Shown: piece after piece, positions 29,632-39,275 of the stretch | How positions within the stretch are numbered: position 1 is the stretch's first letter | How the letters are laid out: each line of letters starts with the position of its first letter | NCBI GenBank assembly: GCA_020721065.1 | Contig: DYNM01000002.1 | Location: forward strand, 62,001 to 126,000 | Reading direction: 5' to 3' | From: Thiocystis violascens | GTDB lineage: Bacteria; Pseudomonadota; Gammaproteobacteria; Chromatiales; Chromatiaceae | DNA length: 64,000 bases | Notes under the pieces: model-generated | What the model was told of the DNA's origin: nothing | What the model saw: only the letters and a program-made list of their open reading frames with translations | Database searches by the model: none | Program-made: the position numbers and the translations under genes

Positions 29632-32118
29632 CTACACCGCAATTGGCGCAACTTTCCAAATTTGCTGCGCGTATTCAGCAATCGCACGATCTGAAGAAAA
29701 CTTTCCCATTCTAGCGACATTCAAAATTGCCATACGATCCCAATTCGCTGCGTCACGATATGCGGCACTCACGCGCTCTTGGCAAGTTAAATACGCCCGA
29801 TAATCCGCCAACACCATAAACGGATCATGGTTCACTAAATGATCGGTTAAAGGACGGAACAACGCCGAATCACCATGTGAAAATAACCCCGAATTGATGA
29901 GATCAATATCCGCCTTCAATTCTGGATCATTCTGATAAACTTCCCACGGATGATAACCAGCGGCTTGTTTCCGCTGCACTTCGTCGGCAGTCATACCGAA
30001 TAAAAAGAAATTCTCTGCACCAACTTCTTCTCGAATTTCCACATTAGCACCGTCTAACGTGCCAATGGTGAGCGCCCCATTCATAGAAAACTTCATATTG
30101 CCGGTGCCAGAAGCCTCTTTACCCGCCAATGAAATTTGCTCAGATAAATCGGCGGCTGGATATAAACGTTGCCCATTCTTTACATTAAAATCTGGCATAA
30201 ACGCCACGCGAATCCGCCCCTCAATTTGGGGATCGTGATTGATAACCTCTGCCACCGCGTTAATCAATTTAATAATCAGCTTGGCAAGATAATACCCTGG
30301 TGCCGCCTTACCACCAAAAATAAATGCGCGAGGCACTACTTCTAAATTCGGTTCTTGCTTTATCCGCTGATATAGACGAATGATGTGCAACACATTGAGA
30401 TGTTGACGTTTATATTCGTGTAAACGTTTTGCTTGCACATCAAATAAGGCTTGCGGATCAAGTTGAACACCAGTTTGCAGGAATAACCACTGCGCAAAAT
30501 CACATTTTGCCGCAGTTTTTACATTACGCCAACGCTGTTGAAAAGCGGGATCAGTGGCACACGGTTCTAATTGTCGGAGCAGGGTTAAATCCTGAATCCA
30601 ATCATCACTACCGCACACTTCAGTAATTAACTCTGCCAAACGCGGATTGCTCACCACAATAAAACGACGTGGTGAAACGCCATTCGTCACGTTGTGAAAC
30701 TTCTCCGGCCATAACTCATAAAAATCTTTCAATAACGTCGTTTTCACCAACTCAGAATGCAGTGCGGCTACGCCATTCACTGCTTGACTACCAACGACTG
30801 CTAAATTCGCCATCCGCACCCGCCGTTGTTCACCTTCTGCAATCAACGACATTCGTGCGATTCGTTCTTCATCATGCAAAAACCGCGTGCGCACTTCATC
30901 AAGAAATTGTTGATTGATGGTATAGATGATTTCTAAATGACGCGGCAATAATCGCTCAAATAACTGTACCGGCCAAGTTTCCAAGGCTTCAGGTAACAGT
31001 GTGTGGTTGGTATAAGAAAAGGTATTGCGCGTGATATTCCACGCCGTTTCCCAAGTCATATCATGCACATCAATTAACAGTCGCAACAATTCTGCTACCG
31101 CTAATGCCGGATGCGTGTCATTTAATTGCGCCGCAAACTTTTGTGCAAACGAATCAAGCGCGCCAACCGTGTGTAAATGCAGGCGAATCATATCTTGAAT
31201 TGAACAAGACACAAAAAAGAATTGCTGTTTTAAGCGCAATTCTTTACCAATCTCCGGTTCATCATTCGGATAAAGCACTTTAGAAATGGTTTCAGCTTCA
31301 ATTTTTGCGTGTACTGCGCCGTAATAATCACCAACATTAAAGGCTTGAAAATCAAAAGACTGCGATGCCTCCGCTTTCCACAAACGCAATAAATTAACGT
31401 TGCCAACGCCATAACCTAGAATTGGCGTGTCATACGCAACGCCATTGATTTCTTGTGCTGGAATCCAGCGCCGGCACAGCGTGCCATTCGCATGACGATA
31501 CTGTTCGGTATAACCGCCATAATTCACGGGAAAACAAATTTTAGGGCGAGGAATTTCCCAAGGATTGCCATTGCGTAACCATGTATCGCTCTTTTCAACC
31601 TGCCAGCCATTTTCAATGCGTTGGTCAAAAATACCAAATTCATAGCGAATGCCATAACCAATTGCCGGAATACACAACGTTGCCAGTGAATCCATAAAAC
31701 ACGCTGCCAAACGCCCTAAGCCACCATTTCCTAATCCTGGCTCCTCCTCTTCTTCTAAAATTGTTGCAAAATCCAATTCCAAATCTGCTGCGGATTCCTG
31801 CGCGATTTTGGTAATACCAAGATTAACCAAGTTATTCGCTAAGTGTGGGCCCAGTAAAAATTCCGCTGATAAATAACACACGGTGCGGGCATGATTCGTT
31901 TTGAAAGCCTGCGCCGATTTTACCCAACGCGCTAATAAGCGATCTCGCACTGTATAGGCTGCTGCCATATACAAATCATGCGGCGTTGCCACTTCACGGA
32001 AGCGCCCTTGAATATAAAAAAGATTATCAATGTAGGCTTGTTTTAACGCCGCTTTAGACATTCCAGTGCGGGTATGTTCACGGTCTGGAGCGAGTAATTC
32101 AGTCGCTGAAATTGTCAC
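29632..32118 (-). CDS. glgP: Glycogen phosphorylase
   Basis: The 828-residue PLP enzyme releases glucose-1-phosphate from glycogen or maltodextrin. Visible are the N-terminal TVCYLSAEFLLG, EEPGLGNGGLGRLAACFMDS, the PLP-lysine region SLAGKEASGTGNMKF and NGALTIGTLDGANVEI. Codon use is AT-ending. No other glg gene is adjacent, so it stands alone between the glmU terminator and the DUF475 terminator. Confidence 0.97.
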   Translation of the reverse strand: MTISATELLAPDREHTRTGMSKAALKQAYIDNLFYIQGRFREVATPHDLYMAAAYTVRDRLLARWVKSAQAFKTNHARTVCYLSAEFLLGPHLANNLVNLGITKIAQESAADLELDFATILEEEEEPGLGNGGLGRLAACFMDSLATLCIPAIGYGIRYEFGIFDQRIENGWQVEKSDTWLRNGNPWEIPRPKICFPVNYGGYTEQYRHANGTLCRRWIPAQEINGVAYDTPILGYGVGNVNLLRLWKAEASQSFDFQAFNVGDYYGAVHAKIEAETISKVLYPNDEPEIGKELRLKQQFFFVSCSIQDMIRLHLHTVGALDSFAQKFAAQLNDTHPALAVAELLRLLIDVHDMTWETAWNITRNTFSYTNHTLLPEALETWPVQLFERLLPRHLEIIYTINQQFLDEVRTRFLHDEERIARMSLIAEGEQRRVRMANLAVVGSQAVNGVAALHSELVKTTLLKDFYELWPEKFHNVTNGVSPRRFIVVSNPRLAELITEVCGSDDWIQDLTLLRQLEPCATDPAFQQRWRNVKTAAKCDFAQWLFLQTGVQLDPQALFDVQAKRLHEYKRQHLNVLHIIRLYQRIKQEPNLEVVPRAFIFGGKAAPGYYLAKLIIKLINAVAEVINHDPQIEGRIRVAFMPDFNVKNGQRLYPAADLSEQISLAGKEASGTGNMKFSMNGALTIGTLDGANVEIREEVGAENFFLFGMTADEVQRKQAAGYHPWEVYQNDPELKADIDLINSGLFSHGDSALFRPLTDHLVNHDPFMVLADYRAYLTCQERVSAAYRDAANWDRMAILNVARMGKFSSDRAIAEYAQQIWKVAPIAV

Positions 32119-32150
32119 AATGAATCCTCTAAAACGTTTGTTTAACCCTT

Positions 32151-32183
32151 AAAAAGACGCCCGGTAAGCATTAGCTTCCGGGC
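32151..32183 (-). terminator. Terminator after the DUF475 gene
   Basis: On the minus strand GCCCGGAAGC and GCTTACCGGGC (plus positions 32159-32183) form a 10-bp stem with one bulged base and a 4-nt loop, followed by GTCTTTTT. It ends the argG-DUF475 transcript before glgP. Confidence 0.78.
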
Positions 32184-32216
32184 AAGTGTAGCAGTCAACG
32201 CATCACATCATTATGC

Positions 32217-33251
32217 CTATTGAACTGCCTGTAGTTTTTTATAGCGCATTGAAGAAATCAGTGCAAAGACAATAAAGGCAACTCCAATTAAACCGGTGAT
32301 CACTTCGGGAATGTGCATCACAATACTGGCTAACATGATGCCTGCTAAAGCGCCAATTGCCCAATGTGCGCCGTGTTCTAAAAAGACGTATTCATCTAAG
32401 GTGCCTTTGTTCACTAAATACACCGTTAATGACCGCACAAACATTGCCCCAATTGCCAAACCTAACATAATAATGACAACATCACGGGTAATGGCAAAAG
32501 CACCAATCACACCATCGAATGAGAATGAAGCATCCAGTATCTCTAAATAGAGAAAACCAGCAATACCAGAACGCTTGGCAGTTTCTACCATTGCCGCGCC
32601 TTCTTCTTCATTTTCAAACAGGCTATCAAGACTGCTCACTGCAACATATAAAATAACGCCACCGACGCCAGCAACTAATAATGAAATCTGCTGCGCTGGT
32701 TCTAAGGGTAAAAATGCTTGCAACAAAAATAGAATTACCAATGCAATCATTACTTCAATGGCATCGAGTTTACCAAGCCGTGATAACCGCTCTTCAACTG
32801 CACCCAGCCAATGTAATTCTTTTTCAGCATTCATCATAAAATAGAGGAATACCAGCAACAGGAACATGCCACCAAAAGCAGAAATTCCAATATGGCTATC
32901 TGTGAGATACTTAGCGTATTGTTCAGGTTGTTGCAGCGCCATTGCGGTCACTTCAATCATGCCTTGTCCTGATGCAATTGCGACGATTACAATTGGAAAC
33001 ACCAGCCGCATTCCAAATACTGCAATCAAAATACCAACCGTTAAGAAAATTTGTTGCCACTTTGCATCCATTTCTTTCAGCACTGAAGCATTCACAACAG
33101 CGTTATCAAATGACAAGCTGACTTCCATGACACCGAGAATTAAAACCAAAAATACTGCCGCTAAACCACCCGCTGGCGTTTGCTGCCCCCAATAAAAAGC
33201 AGTCACCACACAGATGATGGTGACTAAAATCGAATAACCAAATGTTTTCAT
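32217..33251 (-). CDS. DUF475 (TerC-like) integral membrane protein
   Basis: The 344-residue protein has about nine membrane segments and matches DUF475, a relative of the TerC metal/tellurite-linked family. Conserved acidic residues lie in GVMEVSLSFDNAVVNA and LEILDASFSFDGVIGAF, the repeated D/E pattern of that superfamily, which suggests metal-ion handling. GGAG 8 bases before ATG 33251 selects this start; 24 more in-frame residues upstream are not supported. It follows argG by 72 bases. Confidence 0.85.
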   Translation of the reverse strand: MKTFGYSILVTIICVVTAFYWGQQTPAGGLAAVFLVLILGVMEVSLSFDNAVVNASVLKEMDAKWQQIFLTVGILIAVFGMRLVFPIVIVAIASGQGMIEVTAMALQQPEQYAKYLTDSHIGISAFGGMFLLLVFLYFMMNAEKELHWLGAVEERLSRLGKLDAIEVMIALVILFLLQAFLPLEPAQQISLLVAGVGGVILYVAVSSLDSLFENEEEGAAMVETAKRSGIAGFLYLEILDASFSFDGVIGAFAITRDVVIIMLGLAIGAMFVRSLTVYLVNKGTLDEYVFLEHGAHWAIGALAGIMLASIVMHIPEVITGLIGVAFIVFALISSMRYKKLQAVQ

Positions 33252-33323
33252 TGAACACTCCAAATTAAAACCGCAACATGTATTGAAATGCTGGCGAATT
33301 GATGCCAGCATTTCAGTCATCAC

Positions 33324-34544
33324 TTAACTGCGTTGGCGACCAGCAACGCGCAACCGTAACGCATTCAAACGAATAAACCCGGTGGCATCTTTTTGATCAT
33401 AAGCTCCCGCGTCTTCTTCAAAGGTGGCAATTGAAGCATCAAATAAACTATTGGTTGCAGATTTGCGCCCTACCACCAATACATTACCTTTGTACAGCTT
33501 TAAGCGTACTTCGCCATTGACCACTGCTTGCGTTTGGTCAATTGCCGCTTGCAGCATGTATCGTTCTGGAGCAAACCAATAGCCGTTATAAACCAAACTC
33601 GCATAACGCGGCATCAATTCGTCTTTCAAATGCGCAGCTTCACGATCTAAAGTCAACGATTCCATAGCGCGATGTGCTTTTAATAGAATCGTACCGCCGG
33701 GCGTTTCATAACAACCGCGTGATTTCATACCCACATAACGGTTTTCAACGATGTCAGCACGGCCAATACCATGCGCACCACCAATCCGATTTAATTCCGC
33801 CAATAATGCTGCCGGACTCAAGCGTTGTCCATTCAAGGCGACAGCATCACCACCTTCAAATGTTAATTCAATGTTCAATGGTTGTTCGGGCGCTTGTTCG
33901 GGTGCCACTGACCAGCGCCACATCTCAGCACTGGGTTCGACCCAAGGGTCTTCGAGATCATAACCTTCGTATGAAATGTGCAATAAATTGGCATCCATCG
34001 AATACGGCGATTTCGTGCCATCGCGTTTCATTTCAACCGCAATACCGCGACTGGCGGCATATTCCATTAACTTTTCCCGCGACAACAAATCCCATTCCCG
34101 CCAAGGCGCAATGATTTTAATCTCAGGATTCAGTGCATACGCAGTCAATTCAAAGCGCACTTGATCGTTGCCTTTACCCGTTGCGCCATGTGCAATTGCA
34201 TCTGCGCCCGTCGCTGCCGCAATTTCAATTAAGCGTTTCGCAATTAACGGCCGCGCAATTGAAGTGCCGAGCAGATATTCACCTTCATAAATCGCATTCG
34301 CACGAAACATCGGAAAAACGAAATCACGCACGAATTCTTCACGCAAATCGTCAATATAAATTTCGGTCACTCCCGCTGCAGTCGCTTTAGCGCGAGCGGG
34401 TTCTAATTCTTCACCCTGACCAATATCGGCAGTGAAAGTCACTACTTCACAACCGTATTCTTCTTGCAGCCATTTCAAAATCACCGACGTATCCAAACCG
34501 CCGGAATACGCTAACACGACCTTTTTGATTGCGCTGTGCGCCAT
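33324..34544 (-). CDS. argG: Argininosuccinate synthase
   Basis: ArgG joins citrulline and aspartate with ATP. The 406 residues include the PP-loop [49 protein letters not shown] and [14 protein letters not shown] 34544 is chosen because GGAG is then 8 bases upstream; an in-frame GTG at 34553 overlaps that site. It heads a unit with the DUF475 gene and is divergent from lptF. Confidence 0.97.
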   Translation of the reverse strand: MAHSAIKKVVLAYSGGLDTSVILKWLQEEYGCEVVTFTADIGQGEELEPARAKATAAGVTEIYIDDLREEFVRDFVFPMFRANAIYEGEYLLGTSIARPLIAKRLIEIAAATGADAIAHGATGKGNDQVRFELTAYALNPEIKIIAPWREWDLLSREKLMEYAASRGIAVEMKRDGTKSPYSMDANLLHISYEGYDLEDPWVEPSAEMWRWSVAPEQAPEQPLNIELTFEGGDAVALNGQRLSPAALLAELNRIGGAHGIGRADIVENRYVGMKSRGCYETPGGTILLKAHRAMESLTLDREAAHLKDELMPRYASLVYNGYWFAPERYMLQAAIDQTQAVVNGEVRLKLYKGNVLVVGRKSATNSLFDASIATFEEDAGAYDQKDATGFIRLNALRLRVAGRQRS

Positions 34545-34687
34545 CGTTTGCACTCCAAAGTGATGCGAAAATAAAATCCCAAAGCAAGCGGCATACAGTA
34601 TAAATTTATCAACACAAACCCGCCACTCAATAGCCGTTATGCAGCGGCTGGTGACAAAATAAACCAGTTGTTTTAATTGGATAAACC

Positions 34688-35776
34688 ATGCTAAAAATCA
34701 TTGATCGTTATCTGTTACGCGAAGTCATCATCGTATTTGTTGCCATTATTGTCATCTTGTTGTTCATTGTTAGCAGCATGATGGTGTTGCGCATTTTAGA
34801 AGAGGTCAACGTTGGCGGCTTAAATGTCGATTTTTTCTTACAACTTTTGCGGTTACAACTCATCCGCGACACCTCCAGTTTACTGCCTCCCGCATTTTTT
34901 CTCGCCGTTCTCGTCAGCCTCAATCGCTTATCCCGCGACAGTGAATTGATTGCGCTCAATGCTTGCGGCATCGGCGTGCCGAGGTTATATCGTATTTTGC
35001 TGTTATTAGCTCTGCCAATTGCGTTGCTCACTGCTTGGTTTTCATTAAAACTACAACCGGAAGCCGCTACCGCCATTCAAGAAATTCGTTTACAACAACG
35101 TGAACAAGCCAGCCAATTAGCCGGTTTACAAGCAGGACGCTTTTATATTGAAGAGCATGGGCAATTGGTCATTTATATTGGCGCGATTGTGCAACGTAAA
35201 GCACTCGGCAATCTATTCATTCTTGATCAGCGCGGAACGCGAACGCAGCTCGTCGTCAGTAGCGGTGGAAGTCATCATCTTGATATAGCAACTGGTGATC
35301 ATATTGTGACGCTCCAACAAGGCTATCGTTTTGATGGTCAACCGGGCAGTGGCGCATTTTTAATTGGTCAATTTACAACGTATCAATTGCGGATTCGTGG
35401 CAATGGTACCCCGCCACAATTGCCTTCAAAACGCGCCACCACGCCAACAATGCAATTATTAAACACGACTAATCCGACACAACGCGCTGAATTAGAACAC
35501 CGATTAGCAGCGCCATTAGCAATTGTAACACTGGCAATTCTAGCGGTGCCTTTGGTGGAGATTTCACCGCGTCACAGCACCACTTGGCGTTTAGGGTTAG
35601 CACTGCTCGCGTATTTCAGTTTTTTCAATTTACAGCGTCTCGCCGAGAATTGGTTAGAAACTGGCATCACTCCACTTTGGCTCGGCAGCTTATGGTATCA
35701 AGTGGCGATTATCGGCGCAGTATATTTCATTTTAATGCCCGATAGTTTATGGTTAAAACGCCTGCGACAACGTTAA
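34688..35776 (+). CDS. lptF: LPS export ABC transporter permease LptF
   Basis: LptF, with LptG and LptB2, lifts lipopolysaccharide out of the inner membrane. The 362-residue protein begins [10 protein letters not shown], has three N-terminal membrane helices with [21 protein letters not shown], a periplasmic beta-jellyroll (about residues 130-250), and three C-terminal helices. lptG is not adjacent, although the two are commonly paired. A C-run/G-run hairpin follows. Confidence 0.9.
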   Translation: MLKIIDRYLLREVIIVFVAIIVILLFIVSSMMVLRILEEVNVGGLNVDFFLQLLRLQLIRDTSSLLPPAFFLAVLVSLNRLSRDSELIALNACGIGVPRLYRILLLLALPIALLTAWFSLKLQPEAATAIQEIRLQQREQASQLAGLQAGRFYIEEHGQLVIYIGAIVQRKALGNLFILDQRGTRTQLVVSSGGSHHLDIATGDHIVTLQQGYRFDGQPGSGAFLIGQFTTYQLRIRGNGTPPQLPSKRATTPTMQLLNTTNPTQRAELEHRLAAPLAIVTLAILAVPLVEISPRHSTTWRLGLALLAYFSFFNLQRLAENWLETGITPLWLGSLWYQVAIIGAVYFILMPDSLWLKRLRQR

Positions 35777-35803
35777 ACAATTCTGTTTAGTAATACAAAT
35801 GAA

Positions 35804-35825
35804 ACCCCCTTTTTGCAAAGGGGGT
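35804..35825. terminator. C-run/G-run hairpin between lptF and the DUF3050 gene
   Basis: ACCCCCTTT (35804-35812) and AAAGGGGGT (35817-35825) form a 9-bp stem with a 4-nt loop between two convergent genes. It is related to hairpins at 24733, 47609 and 56071 and probably terminates transcription. Confidence 0.65.
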
Positions 35826-35835
35826 AAACTCAAGT

Positions 35836-36603
35836 TTAAGCGCGAATGGCTTCTAATACGCCATCCCAAAACCGAATTCGCGCACACAGTGCTTCTTCCG
35901 CCGCCGCTTCTGCTTCAGCAATGCGCGTGGCATCAGTACCGCATAGCGTTTCCAAGAGCTTAAATGACAGCGGCCCGTGAAAATCTTCATCTAAATGAAT
36001 ATGGCGATTCAAATAGAAATGAAACACCGGCGCTTGTGCTTCAGTAATGCGCATTTGTGTGAGGAATTGGCGAAACATTGCCGGAATTAAATTCTCGCGC
36101 CCCAAAGCCAATGCCGCTGCAACACAATGCGCTTTATCTTCACGAATAAAACTAAAGGTCGTTTCACAAAAATACCGCGCTGACACTGGCACCATTGGCG
36201 CATACAGCGCCGCATCAATTCCTTGTTCTGCAACCAAAGTTAAAAACTTCTCTGGCAATTGCGCATCTGCGCCCACTTCCTGCATGGCGCGGCAATAGGA
36301 TTCAAAATGGCTGGCGTAACCCATTTGTCCATTCGCTAAAGGCACCGTATCCGATTCTTCTTCTAGCGTGAGTTGATTGATGAAAAAACGCAAACTCGGA
36401 TCACTGTGCGGAATCCAAGGCACTTGCACCGGCGCAATATGCCGCTGTAAGTATTTAATCAACGACATGAAATCCCACACCGAAAAAACATGATGCTGCA
36501 TAAAAATACGCAGGTCTTCAATAGAAGTTAATGCGCCATAAATGGGATGTTGGTTGAGTTGATCACGCAGCGGTTGTAAATGGGAAAGATTGAGTGATGA
36601 CAT
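35836..36603 (-). CDS. DUF3050 family protein, heme-oxygenase-like fold suspected
   Basis: The 255-residue, helix-rich protein matches DUF3050. Stretches such as HVFSVWDFMSLIKYLQRH, EEESD, FESYCRAM and RHIHLDEDFHGPLSF contain His, Glu and a D-x3-H spacing (DEDFH) like that of heme-oxygenase-like diiron oxidases. That fold and a metal role are my inference; the family has no firm function. It lies downstream of the PspA-like gene on the same strand, 38 bases away. Confidence 0.72.
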   Translation of the reverse strand: MSSLNLSHLQPLRDQLNQHPIYGALTSIEDLRIFMQHHVFSVWDFMSLIKYLQRHIAPVQVPWIPHSDPSLRFFINQLTLEEESDTVPLANGQMGYASHFESYCRAMQEVGADAQLPEKFLTLVAEQGIDAALYAPMVPVSARYFCETTFSFIREDKAHCVAAALALGRENLIPAMFRQFLTQMRITEAQAPVFHFYLNRHIHLDEDFHGPLSFKLLETLCGTDATRIAEAEAAAEEALCARIRFWDGVLEAIRA

Positions 36604-36640
36604 GAATATAGATGCTCGCGTCAGGCATAAAAAGAAGTGA

Positions 36641-37414
36641 TTAACTTTGTCGCGCTTTTAAGCGTGCCAAACGATCCAGTGCGGAATTGGTTGGCAATGA
36701 TTGTCCACTCGCTGCCGCTAATGCCGCTGCTAAATGCGGGTCATCTTGTTCGGGACGACTCGGCGCTAATAATTTCGCTTTTGCCGTTGCTGCTTGCGCC
36801 TGTGCTAAATCCCGCGCTGCGGCATCATTCATTGCTTTAAGCGCCACACTTAAACCACTGGTTGTACTCGCTAAACCAGCAGCGCGTCGTGCCGATTCCG
36901 CTTGCCGCTCCGCCAATTCCCGTTGTTGTTCAGCGCGTTTCATATCTCGCTCTGCTCGTTGTAATTCACTCCGCGCTGATTTCAATTTATTGCCAGCATC
37001 AGCATAAGTTGATTCCAACATCGCTAAAAAATCTTGTGCATCAACCGCTTCAGCAGTTTCACGTTCTACATCCGGTGTCATCTGTTCCAATAAATCAAGC
37101 AGCGTATTCAAACTTCTTTCTAACGCAGCTCGCCGCATTGGATCAACTTCAATACTGATCTGCGTTTGCAATAATTCGGCCGCTGCCATCCGTTGATTTA
37201 ATAATACGCGAATCGCGTCGGCTTCTTTCTTTTCACGCTCATAAACTGCTCGCGCCTGCGCTACTTCTAAACCCAGTTCATCAAGGCGTTCTTCCATTGC
37301 CCGTAATTCGGCTTCAGTTGCGCCTTTGGGGTTCCAGCGCACCAATGCCTCAATACCCGCTTGCATGGCTTGATCGGCTTTTACCCCGGTGAAATGACGA
37401 ATAAATCCTAGCAT
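36641..37414 (-). CDS. PspA/IM30 family protein (YjfJ-like)
   Basis: The 257-residue protein begins MLGFIRHFTG, a likely amphipathic helix, then a long alpha-helical coiled coil (residues about 30-215) rich in Glu, Arg and Ala, as in PspA/IM30. These proteins bind stressed inner membranes. With the DUF350 and DUF2491 genes upstream it forms the YjfJ-YjfL-YjfK set known from E. coli. GGAG 7 bases before the ATG supports the start. Confidence 0.83.
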   Translation of the reverse strand: MLGFIRHFTGVKADQAMQAGIEALVRWNPKGATEAELRAMEERLDELGLEVAQARAVYEREKKEADAIRVLLNQRMAAAELLQTQISIEVDPMRRAALERSLNTLLDLLEQMTPDVERETAEAVDAQDFLAMLESTYADAGNKLKSARSELQRAERDMKRAEQQRELAERQAESARRAAGLASTTSGLSVALKAMNDAAARDLAQAQAATAKAKLLAPSRPEQDDPHLAAALAAASGQSLPTNSALDRLARLKARQS

Positions 37415-37449
37415 TTTTTAACTCCTCAGTCTTAATAACACAGTGAATA

Positions 37450-37875
37450 TCAACCCGCCATCGCGCCAGCATTTAATACCGCAATGGATAGTTGAATGCC
37501 GACTAATACCAAAGCAATCGCTAGATTATCCGCTTCAATCGCAGCGCGAAAACTACGAAAGAAAATGCTGAACAGTAAAAACGTTAATAGTTGAATCACG
37601 ACGGCGACGCTGCCCCACAATATAATGTCGAGCCAGACGCCAGTGGTTGCTAATGTTGCTGCAAGCGGAATCGCAATTGAAATCAGCGCCCCGCTGAGAA
37701 CTAAACCCGCTGCACGATTGCCGCGTGCAATCAATGCCCGTTCATTAAATGGTGTGATGAATACATAGCACGTCACCCCAATGACTAATAATACAACGGT
37801 GGTTAAAAATTGCAGCAGCAATACCGGTAAACCGCTATTTAATGTTTGCCATAATGCACTAAAAATATCAGCCAT
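37450..37875 (-). CDS. DUF350 membrane protein (YjfL-like)
   Basis: The 141-residue protein has four membrane segments in two similar halves, the DUF350 layout of E. coli YjfL. ATG 37875 is chosen, with GGAG 8 bases upstream; an ATG six bases earlier is too close to it. Conserved acidic residues appear in AIEADNLAIAL. It sits between the PspA-like and DUF2491 genes, so a membrane-stress role is likely. Confidence 0.82.
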   Translation of the reverse strand: MADIFSALWQTLNSGLPVLLLQFLTTVVLLVIGVTCYVFITPFNERALIARGNRAAGLVLSGALISIAIPLAATLATTGVWLDIILWGSVAVVIQLLTFLLFSIFFRSFRAAIEADNLAIALVLVGIQLSIAVLNAGAMAG

Positions 37876-37907
37876 GCTCATAACTCCATTGCGTGCTCAA
37901 AACACAA

Positions 37908-39242
37908 TTAACTCAATTGCAAGGCAGCAAGCGGAATGTCAATTCCTACTTGCAGCGCAATCCACGCGGCATCTGGTTGTTCCAGCGCCTGCACCAAAAG
38001 ATATTCAGTCACGGGCGCAGGTGCGGGCGCACCAGTCAACCGCGCATACAACATCGCCTGCTCATGGCGCTGCGCTCCGCCCGGTTCCCGCATTTCCGTC
38101 AACAGGTGCGGGGCGATGTGCGTCGTGCCCGGCGACCAGTGACGCTGATAATGCTGCCCATCTTTGGTGGCAAACACTGGTTCGCCCAACAACCCGTCGG
38201 TTTGATCCAGCCACACGCGCCATTCCTCGGCGTCAGCGGGCGCAACCTCGTCAAGCTGCGAAAAATAGCGGCATTCGTCCGGTTGCCCGGCTGCGTCCAG
38301 ATGCACCTGAAAAAAGCCTTTACCATTAGCAACATACAGCCGATACCACGTTTGTCCGCTACCGTCGACGCGCCCAACTTGCTCCACTGACAGAAAGCCG
38401 CTGGCGGTCGCCGCTTCCGGTGCCGTCACCGTCGTATAGGGCGCGGCGAGAATGAACAACGATGGATCAACCGGCAGTGTCATGCCCACGCGAAACAGTT
38501 GCGAACGCGCTGATGGTCGCGCTGCGACAGCGGACGGCGTGGCGCTGCGGCGGCGTCGCCATAACCACCACAGCACGACTGCGCCAATCAGTCCGCCAAT
38601 TAATACCAGCATAATCAAAGCCGTCACGATGGCGGAAAGTACAGAACCGGCGCTGGCGGCGATGGAAGTTGCAGCGGGAGCAGCAGCGGCTGGCGCGGCA
38701 GCAACTGCGGCAGTGGTTGCTGCTGCAATTGGCACCGCAGCGGAGGTGACAGCCGCATTGGGCGCGTTATTCACCACGACGACGGTCGGAGCGCGAGTCG
38801 TGAATAACGGCACGACCGCTTCCACCACATCATCCAAATCAAGGTCAACACGATCAAAAAAGCCGCGTGAACCCTGATGATGCTTGGCGGTCGATGGACG
38901 CCGCGACTGGCTGCTGGGCGGTAACACCACTGCGGTTGAGGCTTTTCGCGCCGCGTCCGCTGCTCGCAATGCCGTCAGCGCCCCTTTTGCGGCTTGGCGA
39001 CTCAGCGCCTGATCGCTGGCGCTGGACGGCGCAGCTTTACTGGTGGACGGCGTGCGGGTTGCGCGGCTGTAACCCGCTGATGAGGAACGATGCGAACTAG
39101 AGTGACCACCGCTGCGGGCAACGCTGTCAGGCGGCAGCGCCAGCGCCATCATCATTGCCAACGCGATGATTGAAACCACGCGGCGCAGGTGATTCATTTT
39201 CAGCAATTGATGCGGAATGATGGTGAATTGGCGCTGGCACAT
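37908..39242 (-). CDS. DUF2491 protein (YjfK-like) with signal peptide
   Basis: The protein has a signal-type helix (MNHLRRVVSIIALAMMMALA), a Ser/Thr-rich low-complexity stretch, an Ala-rich region, a second membrane helix (SAIVTALIMLVLIGGLIGAV) and a C-terminal DUF2491 domain of about 200 residues (LFRVGMTLPVDPSLFIL onward). GGGAG supports ATG 39242, but the signal peptide looks right from the in-frame ATG at 39197, so the start is open. It heads the three-gene Yjf-like set. E. coli YjfK lacks this long N-terminal extension as far as I recall. Confidence 0.75.
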   Translation of the reverse strand: MCQRQFTIIPHQLLKMNHLRRVVSIIALAMMMALALPPDSVARSGGHSSSHRSSSAGYSRATRTPSTSKAAPSSASDQALSRQAAKGALTALRAADAARKASTAVVLPPSSQSRRPSTAKHHQGSRGFFDRVDLDLDDVVEAVVPLFTTRAPTVVVVNNAPNAAVTSAAVPIAAATTAAVAAAPAAAAPAATSIAASAGSVLSAIVTALIMLVLIGGLIGAVVLWWLWRRRRSATPSAVAARPSARSQLFRVGMTLPVDPSLFILAAPYTTVTAPEAATASGFLSVEQVGRVDGSGQTWYRLYVANGKGFFQVHLDAAGQPDECRYFSQLDEVAPADAEEWRVWLDQTDGLLGEPVFATKDGQHYQRHWSPGTTHIAPHLLTEMREPGGAQRHEQAMLYARLTGAPAPAPVTEYLLVQALEQPDAAWIALQVGIDIPLAALQLS

Positions 39243-39275
39243 AAATTGAATTCTCCCGGCACGAAATGTTCGGCT

